64,000 nt of DNA from positions 31,394 through 95,393 of the forward strand of contig CAJUHH010000015.1 in the NCBI GenBank assembly GCA_910585965.1, written 5' to 3'. Below, one piece after another: positions 33,886-43,407 of this stretch. The stretch is from an uncultured Lachnospiraceae bacterium. GTDB lineage: Bacteria; Bacillota; Clostridia; Lachnospirales; Lachnospiraceae. The position numbers were made by a program, and so were the translations under genes. The notes beneath the pieces are model-generated. The model saw only the letters and a list, made by a program, of their open reading frames with translations, searched no databases and was not told where the DNA came from. Every line of letters begins with the position of its first letter. The stretch's first letter is position 1.

Positions 33886-36106
33886 AAATCTGTACCCTGT
33901 TCTGAATAATATCCACCACTTCCTTCACATTTTTCTGGCCTGCAAAATAAGGCGCCGCCTCTTCCGAAATAATATCAACCAACGCCTGGTTATTGGTATA
34001 AAGCTGGTCTACCGACTTTATAAAATCCATAACCTCATCCACCTCCTCCTGAGTCATCGGCGTAATCGGCACATCCACTCCGTTGATATTATAAGTCTCT
34101 TCATATTCCACCTGATTCCCGTTTTCGTCCTCATAAGTAGGTTTCTTTTTTGCTTCCTGAGCTAGAAACTCCATCCGTTCCAGGCTGAGGGGCCATCCAT
34201 AATTGTCCTTTTCCTGGTATTCATCCGTAAGAAAATAACGCAAAAACTGCCATGCCCCGTCCTTGTTCTGCGATTTGGAAGACATGGACAGCTTCATCTC
34301 CGAACTGATCACAGATCCCTTTCCACTTTCGGAAGGAAATCCGATCATCGTAATATCTTCCCCGAATGTCGCCTTTTTTAAATAATTATAGCTGGAAAAA
34401 CTATTCAGCACTGTCTGATCCAATAACACTTTCCCCTGCCGGAACTGATCGTCCCAATTCATCCCCATATCTTTTTCCCAATAATCCTCCGGCAATTCTT
34501 CTGGAAAACTTTTTATAAATTCAAGAAGGGATATAAATCCGTCCGTATTAAAATTGCATTTCCCGCTTTCCCAGTCAATAAACTGGTTTCCTGACATGCG
34601 AATGCTGTAAAAAAGAATATCTCGCCTCGTAGCTCCCGAAAAGGCCTGGGTTCCCTCCGGTCTGGATGCCAGCAATTCCTTCAGATCCTGGAGCTTCCAG
34701 CCCGTCCTGTCCCCTACATCCGCCGTTTTTCCCGTTACGGTGTAGATAACAAACCTGGGCGGCAGGCAATATAATTCCCCGTTGTTTTCATGCACCTTCA
34801 GCACATTGGAAAAATAATCTTCCCTGTTCATTTCCTCATCCCGGTCTATATAAGGATACAAATCCTCAAACAACCCTTTCGCCGCATAGCTTTCCACCGG
34901 GATATTATCATTTAGGAGAAGAATATCGGGCATTTTCCCGGACACGATGTCCGTATTCAGTTTGGTAATTCCCGCTGTGTAATCTTCGTCCGTATCATAT
35001 TGGGAGTAATCCGTAATCGTGATTCGGTAATCGGGATTCGACTTATTGAATTCCACCACATGCCTCCTGACCTCCCAGTCCAAATAATAGCATGCCAGCG
35101 TCAAAACCGTTTTATCCGCCACATCCTTCGGATCTACCTTGGTGAACTTCATAAGCATTTCCTGCCCTGTCATGTCATCAACCAAGATCCCGTAAAACTC
35201 TTTCTGGCTGACTGCTGACACATTATACACATAAGAAGAACTCAAATCCGAATCGATAAAGTCCATCAGCTTCTTTACTTCCGCATCCCCGAGATTATAA
35301 GAATAGATTCCTCCGTTTCCTACCAGCAAAAAATCGCAGTCCGTGCCTGGATACAAGCTGTAACCGTTTAATCCTGGAATCTCATATTCCCCGGAATATT
35401 CCCCCGTATTGATATCCAGCTTGCGCAAAACATTTTTCTCCAGCGCCTCGTTGTAAATATTCATAATAACGGTTCCATCTTTTAAAAAATATACTCCGCC
35501 GTTAAACTCTTCCTTCTCTTCCAAATGCCCTGCTGCCTTTCCGTCCGTATCATAGAACGAAATACCTTCCTGGTCAGCTACTGCGATCCTTCCATCCTGC
35601 ATCAAATGCATCCATCTTACCCAGTAATCCTGCCCGCTCTCATTCAATGCTAATTTCCACTCTTCTTTCCCGGCGCTGCCCAATTTGAGCAGATAATACC
35701 TGTCCTCATAAAAAGATTCCCCCGATTCCATATTCTGCTCGATAAACTCATCATAAACGACGTAATAATTCCCCTGCTCATCCGAATTGATATAGGAAAG
35801 GTAGGCATTCTGCGGCATATCCAGGACAAACGACCTGGCATCAGAGCCATCCATATTGCAATTCATAAAAGCAACCTGGCTTCCTTCTTCCAGCCACTGG
35901 TTTGTCGTAATATACATCCTTTCCCCCTGGATATAAAAATTCTGGAACTGATGGGAATCTTCCATCCCTTCTATGGAAACTTCCTCTGACTTATATACAT
36001 ATTCCTTGGAAGATGCGGCAGCGCCGCCATCCTTTCCCCCGCAGGCTACCAGAATCAAAGCCATGCACCCTGTTCCAACACAAACCATCCATCTTTTCCA
36101 GTTCAT
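33866..36106 (-). CDS. Very large extracellular solute-binding lipoprotein (third paralogue)
   Basis: 746 residues from the ATG at 36106 (GGAGGAGA upstream). Lipoprotein signal MNWKRWMVCVGTGCMALILVAC with lipid Cys at about 22. Residues 30-310 are beta-rich, with repeated Gly/Asp-containing strands (GNYYVVYDE, DGRIAVADQEG, FLKDGTVIMN) resembling a propeller. From about 320 a family 1-type solute-binding domain follows (VVEFNKSNPDYRITITDY, VSGKMPDILLLND, KGLFEDLYPYID). The C-terminus QNRVQIYVSENR matches the two paralogues upstream. Usual proteins of this family are about 430 residues. Ligand unknown; a sugar is likely from the permeases. Confidence 0.85.
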   Translation of the reverse strand: MNWKRWMVCVGTGCMALILVACGGKDGGAAASSKEYVYKSEEVSIEGMEDSHQFQNFYIQGERMYITTNQWLEEGSQVAFMNCNMDGSDARSFVLDMPQNAYLSYINSDEQGNYYVVYDEFIEQNMESGESFYEDRYYLLKLGSAGKEEWKLALNESGQDYWVRWMHLMQDGRIAVADQEGISFYDTDGKAAGHLEEKEEFNGGVYFLKDGTVIMNIYNEALEKNVLRKLDINTGEYSGEYEIPGLNGYSLYPGTDCDFLLVGNGGIYSYNLGDAEVKKLMDFIDSDLSSSYVYNVSAVSQKEFYGILVDDMTGQEMLMKFTKVDPKDVADKTVLTLACYYLDWEVRRHVVEFNKSNPDYRITITDYSQYDTDEDYTAGITKLNTDIVSGKMPDILLLNDNIPVESYAAKGLFEDLYPYIDRDEEMNREDYFSNVLKVHENNGELYCLPPRFVIYTVTGKTADVGDRTGWKLQDLKELLASRPEGTQAFSGATRRDILFYSIRMSGNQFIDWESGKCNFNTDGFISLLEFIKSFPEELPEDYWEKDMGMNWDDQFRQGKVLLDQTVLNSFSSYNYLKKATFGEDITMIGFPSESGKGSVISSEMKLSMSSKSQNKDGAWQFLRYFLTDEYQEKDNYGWPLSLERMEFLAQEAKKKPTYEDENGNQVEYEETYNINGVDVPITPMTQEEVDEVMDFIKSVDQLYTNNQALVDIISEEAAPYFAGQKNVKEVVDIIQNRVQIYVSENR

Positions 36107-36156
36107 ATACTCTCCTCCACAATACTCCAATCCCCTTGTTGCTGCTTTCAACCCTT

Positions 36157-37266
36157 CTAAAAGTATTTCCATTTGCTTTTTTCACTATGGAACCTGTCCG
36201 CCGCTCTATCCTTTTGTTCCACAAGGAAACGGCCTACATCCTTCCATGTCCACTGCCTTCTCTTCCAGGAAAGAATCAGCGCCGATACTACGATCACGGC
36301 CGGACAGAGCAAAAATAATATTTGCAGTATTAAAACGACAGCTAACACATCTTCCCATCCCCTGGCCACGTTTTCCCAATAAGGATACTGGATGGCCCTG
36401 GCATTCATCGAACGCATTCCGAATTCCGAAATCACCGTCAGCAGTCCTTTCAAATGAAAGCGGGCAGAGTTTTCCACCACCCACATATGATTTTCATCAA
36501 TGCCCAGTTTCTCTTTCACGCTGTTATACGCGAAATTTTTCACCGGGTTCGGCATGACCACTTCATAGCTGTTAATCCCCTGCGTCTTGCCGAATTCCTC
36601 TAAAGTCTCGCAGGACACATAAACCAGTGTCTTATCCAGCCCGGCTGCTTCCTGGAAGCGCCCCTCCTCCCTCTTGATCACTCCCGATATATAATGGGGC
36701 GTGCCGCCGATATTTACCGCCATGCCCACTACGTCGTTAGAACCGAACAACTGCCAAGCCGCATCTTCATCCACAATCACCTTATCGTACATCAGATCGT
36801 TTCCTGAGAAATAAGCGCCCCGCAAGAGCTGTACCGGATGGAACAGGAAAAAATCCCCTCCGATCCCAACCGCCGCCACATTCTCCAAAGACTTCTTGTC
36901 GGAAGACAAGGTAATCGTCCCGGACGCGCTGTATGCATCCACCCATAATCTGGCATTTTCATTCGGGGCCGTGATCGATGATTCCAAAAGGACTTTGTCC
37001 AGTTCATGTTCGAACGATCTGATTTTATCTTTATCGATTTCCGTGCTTTCGGTAAAAAAACAGCTTATCTGGGCAGCATCATTCCCCTCCGCCCATCTCT
37101 TCGCCGCATTCTGGTCCAACAGCCCGTTTTTCTTCACTGTAGCAAACACTGCCAGGCTGCCCCAACATAAAAGGCAAAGCAGGACAACAGATGATAAGCA
37201 TATCTGCTTCCATGAAAGACCTTTTATAAAAATAATAACTTTATTCATTGTCTGTTTCCATTTCAC
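36157..37266 (-). CDS. Minimal MacB/FtsX-like protein with two membrane segments
   Basis: 369 residues: short basic N-terminus, TM1 at about 21-43 (ICLSSVVLLCLLCWGSLAVFA), an extracytoplasmic domain of about 265 residues resembling the MacB periplasmic core (VAAVGIGGDFFLFHPVQLLRGAYF, VIVDEDAAWQLFGSNDVVGM, GTPHYISGVIKR), TM2 at about 312-335 and a basic tail. Normal MacB/FtsX proteins have three membrane segments after the core domain; here only one is left. No ATPase is nearby. It may be a structural or sensing partner of the HlyD-like protein encoded just upstream. Start 37266 has AAGGG 5 bases upstream; the ATG at 37248 is an alternative. Confidence 0.65.
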   Translation of the reverse strand: MKWKQTMNKVIIFIKGLSWKQICLSSVVLLCLLCWGSLAVFATVKKNGLLDQNAAKRWAEGNDAAQISCFFTESTEIDKDKIRSFEHELDKVLLESSITAPNENARLWVDAYSASGTITLSSDKKSLENVAAVGIGGDFFLFHPVQLLRGAYFSGNDLMYDKVIVDEDAAWQLFGSNDVVGMAVNIGGTPHYISGVIKREEGRFQEAAGLDKTLVYVSCETLEEFGKTQGINSYEVVMPNPVKNFAYNSVKEKLGIDENHMWVVENSARFHLKGLLTVISEFGMRSMNARAIQYPYWENVARGWEDVLAVVLILQILFLLCPAVIVVSALILSWKRRQWTWKDVGRFLVEQKDRAADRFHSEKSKWKYF

Positions 37267-37310
37267 CCTTCCGCCTGTCCGTCATCCGGCCTTACCGCCG
37301 TCCTTCAGGA

Positions 37311-39371
37311 TTAATCCGTCAGCCGTACCTGCTTCCCTGCTTCCACCGGTTTCGTCGCCGTGGTGATCACATATTCATACCCATAAAGACCTGCGGAAAT
37401 CGCCGTGTGGGTATCGTCCGAAGCCAAAACTTCCACATCCACCCTTGTTGCGATATAACGGTTGCCAAGAGGGCTGCTTTTCGATTCCACGATCAGAATA
37501 AACTTGCCGTTATTATCTTCCCTGACCGCGCTGTTCGGCACTACCAATTCATAATCGGAACTCTTCTGTCCCACCGAGAGGCTCAAGGACTGCCCCGACT
37601 GCACATCGCCCTCGATCTGGAAGGTGAGCTGTTTCTTTTGCGCCGGATCGTCCGGGTCCGGTTTAATGGATGAGAGCGTCGCCTTCACATTGTCGTAATA
37701 CCATGCATTCTGCAGTTCCGCAATATCCCCCACGGAAAGCTTTCTCGCCTGTTCCGTCGTGGCAGAAAACACAAGGGTGAAACCTTTTCCGGCCACCTGC
37801 ATAACGGCAAGCGCCTCTTCCGGTTCCGTCTTCTCCCCGGCCGCCTTATTCACTGTCATCACGATCCCGTCCACCGGAGCGTCAATCGTCGCCCCTACCG
37901 ACTTCTCCCGCAGTTTTTCCACCTTCTCCTGCTGAAGCTCGATGGCATCGTTCTGGGATTCCAGATTGATCTCGGCCAGCAGCTCTTTTTGGATTTCCGA
38001 TAATTCTTCCTTCGCTTTGTTCAGATTCGTTTCCGCCTTTGCCTGTCTGTCCTGGGCATCCAAGAGCTGGTTGGATACGTTCGCTTTGTTTATGGAATTA
38101 TCGTTGCTGTTTTCTTTATCGGTCAGGGCTTGTTGCGCGTTCGTCACCGCAGACGTTTTGCTGCTCTGCTCGTTCTGTCTGTTGGCAACTTCTTTATTCG
38201 CCTCAGAAACTCTGTTTTCCGCATCAATAACTGCCTGATTGGCCTGAGCCAGTTCATTTTCCTTCGCTGCCGCATTCGCCTGAAGGCTGCTTAGGCCTGC
38301 GTCTCCCCCTCTTCTATTATACTCTTCCTGCGCCTGTGTAACTGCATTAGCACTTTTTAAAGACTCCAGTTCCGCTTCCAAATCTTGCAGCTTTCCCTCT
38401 GCTGCGGTCAGCTCGGATTGTTTCTGGTTTACCGCTTCTTTTTGTTTTGCCATCTCTTCCGGGGACGCGTCCGGGTTATTTGCCTCCCATTGGCTATAAG
38501 CGTTGTTCAGATCTTCCAGATCACTGTTTATTTTCTCCTTTTCATCTCTTGCAACGCTTACCTCATTCTCCTTCGCCGCCAGCAGACCTGGATAATTGTC
38601 AATAGTATCCTTCAATCCTTGCATGCTTTCCACTTCCGCCTTTGCCGATGCAAGTTCTGCTTCTTTTGCAAGCACATTATTCTTTGCGATTCCAACGTTT
38701 TCCGATGCTTGTGCCGCGCCGGCCTGGGCATCCGCAACCGCCTGTCCTGCCGCATTCGCTTCCTTCTGCGCATTGCTCACCGCATTTTTCTCATTGGTCG
38801 TATCCACAACCTGGTTCCCGATATAACCCAATTCCTTATTGACTGCCGCCACCTGCAGCGTCGCGGCATCGTATTCTGCCTGTGCCGCATCCACCATCGA
38901 TATGGCGCTTTGCAGCCTCTGCTGCTTCTGCGTCAGGGAAAGAGTCCTGTCGCCTTCGATATTGCTCACCGTGCCCACTTCCATGCTTTCCGTAATCACC
39001 GCAAGCTGGTAGGCGAGGATCAGCGAATTCAATTCCTTCTCCGCATCCAGCAGCTCCGTGCTTTCCATATCCTCCAGATAAAACAGCGGGTCGCCTTTTT
39101 TCACTTCGTCTCCTGCCTTTACAGCCACGCTGGAAATCACGCGACTTTCACTGATAGACACATTATAAGGATCGGAGGCCGTGATCGTTCCCGTTCCCCG
39201 CACCTTTTCCGTGATCGTTCCACGCTGCACATATTCCGTCGCTACCTCCGGCAGGGAATAATTCATAATCGTATTGGAAAAAAATGTCAGCACCAGCATA
39301 ATAGATAAAAAAATGATCGCCGCATTCTTCACCCATTCCCTTCTTTTTGCCGGATTTGTATTTTCGTTCAT
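37311..39371 (-). CDS. HlyD/MacA-type adaptor with long coiled coil
   Basis: 686 residues with one N-terminal membrane segment (about 14-36) and no lipobox. A biotinyl/lipoyl-like half (YVQRGTITEKVRGTGTI, VKAGDEVKKGDPLFYLED) is followed by a very long Ala/Glu/Gln-rich coiled coil (about 115-490) that is interrupted by several Gly/Pro points. Next come the second lipoyl half (VGATIDAPVDGIVMTVNKAAG) and beta-barrel and membrane-proximal domains ending near VVPNSAVREDNNGKFILI. Such adaptors work with MacB-type transporters. Here the neighbours are the minimal MacB-like protein downstream and sugar permeases upstream. AGGAGG precedes the ATG. Confidence 0.85.
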   Translation of the reverse strand: MNENTNPAKRREWVKNAAIIFLSIMLVLTFFSNTIMNYSLPEVATEYVQRGTITEKVRGTGTITASDPYNVSISESRVISSVAVKAGDEVKKGDPLFYLEDMESTELLDAEKELNSLILAYQLAVITESMEVGTVSNIEGDRTLSLTQKQQRLQSAISMVDAAQAEYDAATLQVAAVNKELGYIGNQVVDTTNEKNAVSNAQKEANAAGQAVADAQAGAAQASENVGIAKNNVLAKEAELASAKAEVESMQGLKDTIDNYPGLLAAKENEVSVARDEKEKINSDLEDLNNAYSQWEANNPDASPEEMAKQKEAVNQKQSELTAAEGKLQDLEAELESLKSANAVTQAQEEYNRRGGDAGLSSLQANAAAKENELAQANQAVIDAENRVSEANKEVANRQNEQSSKTSAVTNAQQALTDKENSNDNSINKANVSNQLLDAQDRQAKAETNLNKAKEELSEIQKELLAEINLESQNDAIELQQEKVEKLREKSVGATIDAPVDGIVMTVNKAAGEKTEPEEALAVMQVAGKGFTLVFSATTEQARKLSVGDIAELQNAWYYDNVKATLSSIKPDPDDPAQKKQLTFQIEGDVQSGQSLSLSVGQKSSDYELVVPNSAVREDNNGKFILIVESKSSPLGNRYIATRVDVEVLASDDTHTAISAGLYGYEYVITTATKPVEAGKQVRLTD

Positions 39372-39382
39372 TTTCTTTCCTC

Positions 39383-40276
39383 CTATCCCTTAATTCCGCC
39401 CTGATAAGTAATTCCTTCCACCAGATAATCTTCCCCGTAAAGGAATACAAGAAGCGTAGGTATCATGTATATCGTCGCCACCGCAAACGCAAGCCCGATC
39501 TCCCCGTTTTTGATCTTGGACAGAAAGACGGAAAGGGGGTGCATCGTATCATCCGAAAGCAGAATCAGCGGCTGTTCCACCATATTCCAATAATCAATAA
39601 AAACAAGAATCGCCACGGAGCAAAGGCAGCCCTTGCACAGCGGCAGACAGATTCTTCGGAAAATCTGCCACTCCCCGGCCCCGTCGATCTGAGCCGCTTC
39701 GATTACCGAAATCGGAATCCTGCGCATAAACTTTGTAAGCAAATACACCGCAAAAGGGGAGAAAATCCCCGGCAGCCATATCGCCCACCTCGTGTCCAGC
39801 AGATGCAGCCAGTTCGAAACAAGATAATTGGGAACCAGCGTCACCTGATAAGGCATCAGCATCAAAATAATATAAATAAAAAATATAATTTCTTTTATTC
39901 TGCCCCGGTATCTGGTAAAACCATACGAGGCAAGCACGGCCACCATAAGCTGGAAAAACACGATCGGCCCTACCAGAATCACCGAATTCCAAAATTTAAA
40001 CAAATAATCCGGGCTTTTCAGCAGCACGGTAATATACTGGCTGAAAGATACCATATCCGGAATAAATTTTAAATTTACCTTTTCTGAAATATAGGTTTTT
40101 CCTCCCGTATCGCTAGAAGCAAATACCTGCCCGTAATTGGAAGATATTTCCGACGAAGCCATAAAAGAATTGGTAATCGTCAGGACAATCGGCATAAGGA
40201 AAAGAATAGCAAAAAATGCCGCAACCAATACCGCAGCCCATTTTTTTACAAAAATCTTTGCTTTCTTCTTTCTCAT
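39383..40276 (-). CDS. Carbohydrate-type ABC transporter permease (MalG-like)
   Basis: 297 residues with about six membrane segments and the EAA loop IPISVIEAAQIDGAGEWQIF followed by RRICLPLCKG. The N-terminal membrane segment (about 14-35) and the long external part to about 105 fit the MalG-like family. It pairs with the permease encoded just upstream (4-base overlap). The C-terminus ends YLVEGITYQGGIKG, which is typical of this family. No ATPase gene lies in the cluster; a shared MsmX/UgpC-like ATPase encoded elsewhere is the likely motor (inference). Confidence 0.9.
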   Translation of the reverse strand: MRKKKAKIFVKKWAAVLVAAFFAILFLMPIVLTITNSFMASSEISSNYGQVFASSDTGGKTYISEKVNLKFIPDMVSFSQYITVLLKSPDYLFKFWNSVILVGPIVFFQLMVAVLASYGFTRYRGRIKEIIFFIYIILMLMPYQVTLVPNYLVSNWLHLLDTRWAIWLPGIFSPFAVYLLTKFMRRIPISVIEAAQIDGAGEWQIFRRICLPLCKGCLCSVAILVFIDYWNMVEQPLILLSDDTMHPLSVFLSKIKNGEIGLAFAVATIYMIPTLLVFLYGEDYLVEGITYQGGIKG

Positions 40277-41151
40277 CCTTCCACATCCCTTCCGAAATAA
40301 TTTTCTGCCAGAAATAAGATTCCGATAATGACCACCATCACAAGGGACATCATAATCGCGGCCGCCGACAGCCTTTGGTAATCCAGCTTGCCAAAGGTAT
40401 TATTCATAAAATGCTGCATCATATATACCGTAGGATATGGATAATCATCCGTCAGCAGGTAAATCTCCCGGAATACTTTGAAGGAATTGATCAACGACAT
40501 GATCGTCACGAACAATAACGTGGAAGAAAGATACCTGATTTTAATGAACCAGAAAATCTGCCACGGTTTCGCACTCTCCAATATGGCAACCTCCAGGATA
40601 TCTTTCGGAATGCTGCTCAGTGCCGCCATAAACAATATCATATTATAGCCAAGGTTCTTCCATAAAAACAGCACGATAATAACGATCTGGGCATGATCGG
40701 ATTTCAGCCAGTCAATCTTCCCCATCCCGAACAGGGAAGTAATATCATTTACCATTCCATTGTAGTGGAACAATACCTGCCAGATCAGCACGATAGATGC
40801 GATCGGCACCATCATGGGAGTCAGGAAAAACGTACGGAACTGGCTTTTAAACGGCATCTTACTGTCCAATAGCATAGCAAGCCCCAAAGAAAGCACCACT
40901 GCCAAAGGAACCGCAATGGCGGAAAATTTCATCGTATTGGCCGCCGCCTGCCGAAAGGCCGCATTGTTGAATACCATTTTAAAATTATCCAGAAATACAA
41001 ACTGATGGCTGATAGGATTATCCACCACCGAATAGAAAATAACGACAAAAAAGGGTAACACAAAAAACACCAGCACCCCAAGGATGCTGGGGGATAAAAA
41101 TAGTGATGAAATTTTTCTCCCCCGCTTCCTTTTATCTTTATCTCTTTTCAT
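40273..41151 (-). CDS. Sugar-type ABC transporter permease (MalF-like)
   Basis: 292 residues, six predicted membrane segments (first about 19-42), EAA-type loop IPKDILEVAILESAKPWQIFW. The segment FLTPMMVPIASIVLIWQVLF is characteristic. The start overlaps the end of the second solute-binding gene by 14 bases and the end overlaps the next permease by 4 bases, so these are tightly coupled. Confidence 0.9.
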   Translation of the reverse strand: MKRDKDKRKRGRKISSLFLSPSILGVLVFFVLPFFVVIFYSVVDNPISHQFVFLDNFKMVFNNAAFRQAAANTMKFSAIAVPLAVVLSLGLAMLLDSKMPFKSQFRTFFLTPMMVPIASIVLIWQVLFHYNGMVNDITSLFGMGKIDWLKSDHAQIVIIVLFLWKNLGYNMILFMAALSSIPKDILEVAILESAKPWQIFWFIKIRYLSSTLLFVTIMSLINSFKVFREIYLLTDDYPYPTVYMMQHFMNNTFGKLDYQRLSAAAIMMSLVMVVIIGILFLAENYFGRDVEG

Positions 41152-43381
41152 TCAAATAAACCTGTACCCGTTCCTGAATGAGCCCCGTTACATCTTCCGC
41201 CTTCTTCTGCCCGTCAAAATAACTCTGCGCCTCATCGACGATAATGCTGAGTATTTGCGAATCTATCCTGGCGCCGCCCGCCGTATCAATCATCTGGCGG
41301 ATCCTGTCCACCTGCTCTTTCGAAGCCGCATAGACATCTACCGTTACTTCTCCCGATGCCCCGGTTGTCCAGACTCCTTTCGGCATCTCTTTTTGGGTTC
41401 CGTCCACATCCTCATAATATTCCTTGGTCATATCCTTTTCAAACTGCTTTTCCAGCGCCGATTTCAATACCGGAAAACCGGCATTCGCGGATTGCAGATT
41501 CTCCTGGCGTTCCTCATCCAATAAAAACTTCATGAACTCCCAGACGCCTTCTTTATTTTTGGAATTCGCATTCATTGCCACCGTCGTTCCATTAGGCGTG
41601 ATCATTGTCCCGCTTTCCCCGGAAGTAGGATACCCGATCATATTGATGGGTTCCCCGAAGGTACTTTCATACAGCTGATATTGCTGCACGGAAGTAACTG
41701 TTTCTTTCAACAAAAGAAGTTTTCCGTTTCTAATCTTTTCCATACTGCTGGGACCGCTCTGGTCATAAGTGATATCCTGCGGAAAACGATTGGCAAATTC
41801 CAAAATTTTGATAAACTCCCCATCCTGAAAACTGCATGTTCCGTTTTCTTCATCCACAAACTTATCGCCATTGATCGCCAGCATCATTTGCAACGCATTA
41901 TACTTTGTCGTATACTCAAACAGCTCCACGTCCGATTCTTTGGAATCCACCAGCGCCATCAAATCGTCCAGCGTCCATGACGTTCCGCTTCCTACATCGG
42001 ACTCCTTGCCGATCATCGTGTCTATGCCAAAACACCTCATGACCGCATAAAGCTTTCCGTCCGCTTCATACAACTTCATAGCATTTTCCACATAATCTTC
42101 CCGGTTGACATCCGCATCCCCATCCAGATAAGGATTCAGATCTTCCACTGCGCCCATGGAAACCAGTTCTCCCAGCCCGACCGGGCAATATACCATGTCG
42201 ATAATATCCGGCCCGTCGCCGCTGGACATATCCGCCGACCAGAGGGATACCATCGTCTCATAATCTTTATCCCCTTCCCCATATTCCTTAATCTCTATCC
42301 GATATTTATCGCTCTGCTTATTAAAAGCAACCACATCTGCTTTCGCAAAGTAAGGAAGATAAGTTGTCCCATAAGTCAGCACTACTTTTTCAGGTACTTC
42401 CGACCTGTCTTTTTTCGTAAGAACTGCCAGTTCCGACTTTGCCTTTTCCGAACTCCAGTCCACGGAAAAAGCAACCACCCTGCCATCTGCAAGGATCTGG
42501 AAATTCCTCAGGTTCTCGCTGTAAATATCGCTGTCCACCCAGTTTAAAATTTCCACCGGCTCTTCATCGCCCAAATTATACGTATAAAGCTTTGTCCCTG
42601 CCGTATAGAGGATATCCGCTGTTTCCCCGCCGCTTAAATAAGTGCCGTACTCAAATGTCATGGGCGTATCCAGCGCCTTTAAGCGTTTCCCCGCCAAATC
42701 CACTTCCTGCAGCTCATAAGTCATCTCGCCGAAATAGGAAACTAACACTTTCTCCCCCTTGACATCGAACATGCTTCCAATATAAGTCCCGACATCGATT
42801 TCACAATAGGGCTGCCCGTCCTGTTTGACAACATAAATGCTGTTCTGCAGACAGACATAATAATTCCCGTCTTTGTCCTGCAACAGCCCCTGCATATAAA
42901 ACCCGTCATCCTTGATCATCGTTTTCCCGGTATCAATATCCTGCAATACCGTTCCATCCGCCGAAATCTTTCTTATCGCAGCATTTTGCGGCTTGCTTTC
43001 CATCCCCCCGATCTGGTCATACGTCACCAGCCCCAGCAGAAGATTCCCTTCCACATCCTTGCCAATCACGCTGATCATCGTGTTTTCATCCAGATCTACT
43101 GGAATTTCCTCCTGGCTGCCATCCATCTTTCTTGCAAACAGCTTTGCCTTGTTTTCCTTCACCCCTACAAAATATACGGTTCCCTGTCCATCCATCATTG
43201 CGTTGCCGACCGCATAGTCGTCACCGCCCAAAGACTCGTATTCTGCCACATAAATATAATCGTCCTTTGCGTTTTCCGCCGCCTCAGGCACGCTCTCTTC
43301 CTTTCCTTTTCCGCCGCAGCCGGCCAAAGCCAGAGCCGCTGCCATCGCGATACCCGCCGCCAGCCAGTTCTTCATTCTCAT
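41138..43381 (-). CDS. Very large extracellular solute-binding lipoprotein (second paralogue)
   Basis: Lipoprotein with signal MRMKNWLAAGIAMAAALALAGC (lipobox LAGC); start at the ATG 43381 with GGAG 7 bases upstream gives 747 residues. The N-terminal 300 or so residues are beta-rich with propeller-like strands (GQGTVYFVGVKENKAKLFAR, GNYYVCLQNSIYVV). From about 335 the solute-binding domain follows (LTYGTTYLPYFAKADVVAFN, GPDIIDMVYC, MGAVEDLNPYLDGDADVNRE). The C-terminus QERVQVYLNEKR matches the other two. It directly precedes the two permeases and is the most likely binding protein of that importer. Confidence 0.87.
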   Translation of the reverse strand: MRMKNWLAAGIAMAAALALAGCGGKGKEESVPEAAENAKDDYIYVAEYESLGGDDYAVGNAMMDGQGTVYFVGVKENKAKLFARKMDGSQEEIPVDLDENTMISVIGKDVEGNLLLGLVTYDQIGGMESKPQNAAIRKISADGTVLQDIDTGKTMIKDDGFYMQGLLQDKDGNYYVCLQNSIYVVKQDGQPYCEIDVGTYIGSMFDVKGEKVLVSYFGEMTYELQEVDLAGKRLKALDTPMTFEYGTYLSGGETADILYTAGTKLYTYNLGDEEPVEILNWVDSDIYSENLRNFQILADGRVVAFSVDWSSEKAKSELAVLTKKDRSEVPEKVVLTYGTTYLPYFAKADVVAFNKQSDKYRIEIKEYGEGDKDYETMVSLWSADMSSGDGPDIIDMVYCPVGLGELVSMGAVEDLNPYLDGDADVNREDYVENAMKLYEADGKLYAVMRCFGIDTMIGKESDVGSGTSWTLDDLMALVDSKESDVELFEYTTKYNALQMMLAINGDKFVDEENGTCSFQDGEFIKILEFANRFPQDITYDQSGPSSMEKIRNGKLLLLKETVTSVQQYQLYESTFGEPINMIGYPTSGESGTMITPNGTTVAMNANSKNKEGVWEFMKFLLDEERQENLQSANAGFPVLKSALEKQFEKDMTKEYYEDVDGTQKEMPKGVWTTGASGEVTVDVYAASKEQVDRIRQMIDTAGGARIDSQILSIIVDEAQSYFDGQKKAEDVTGLIQERVQVYLNEKR

Positions 43382-43407
43382 CCGCATTCTCCTTTCCTAT
43401 TGGTTTC

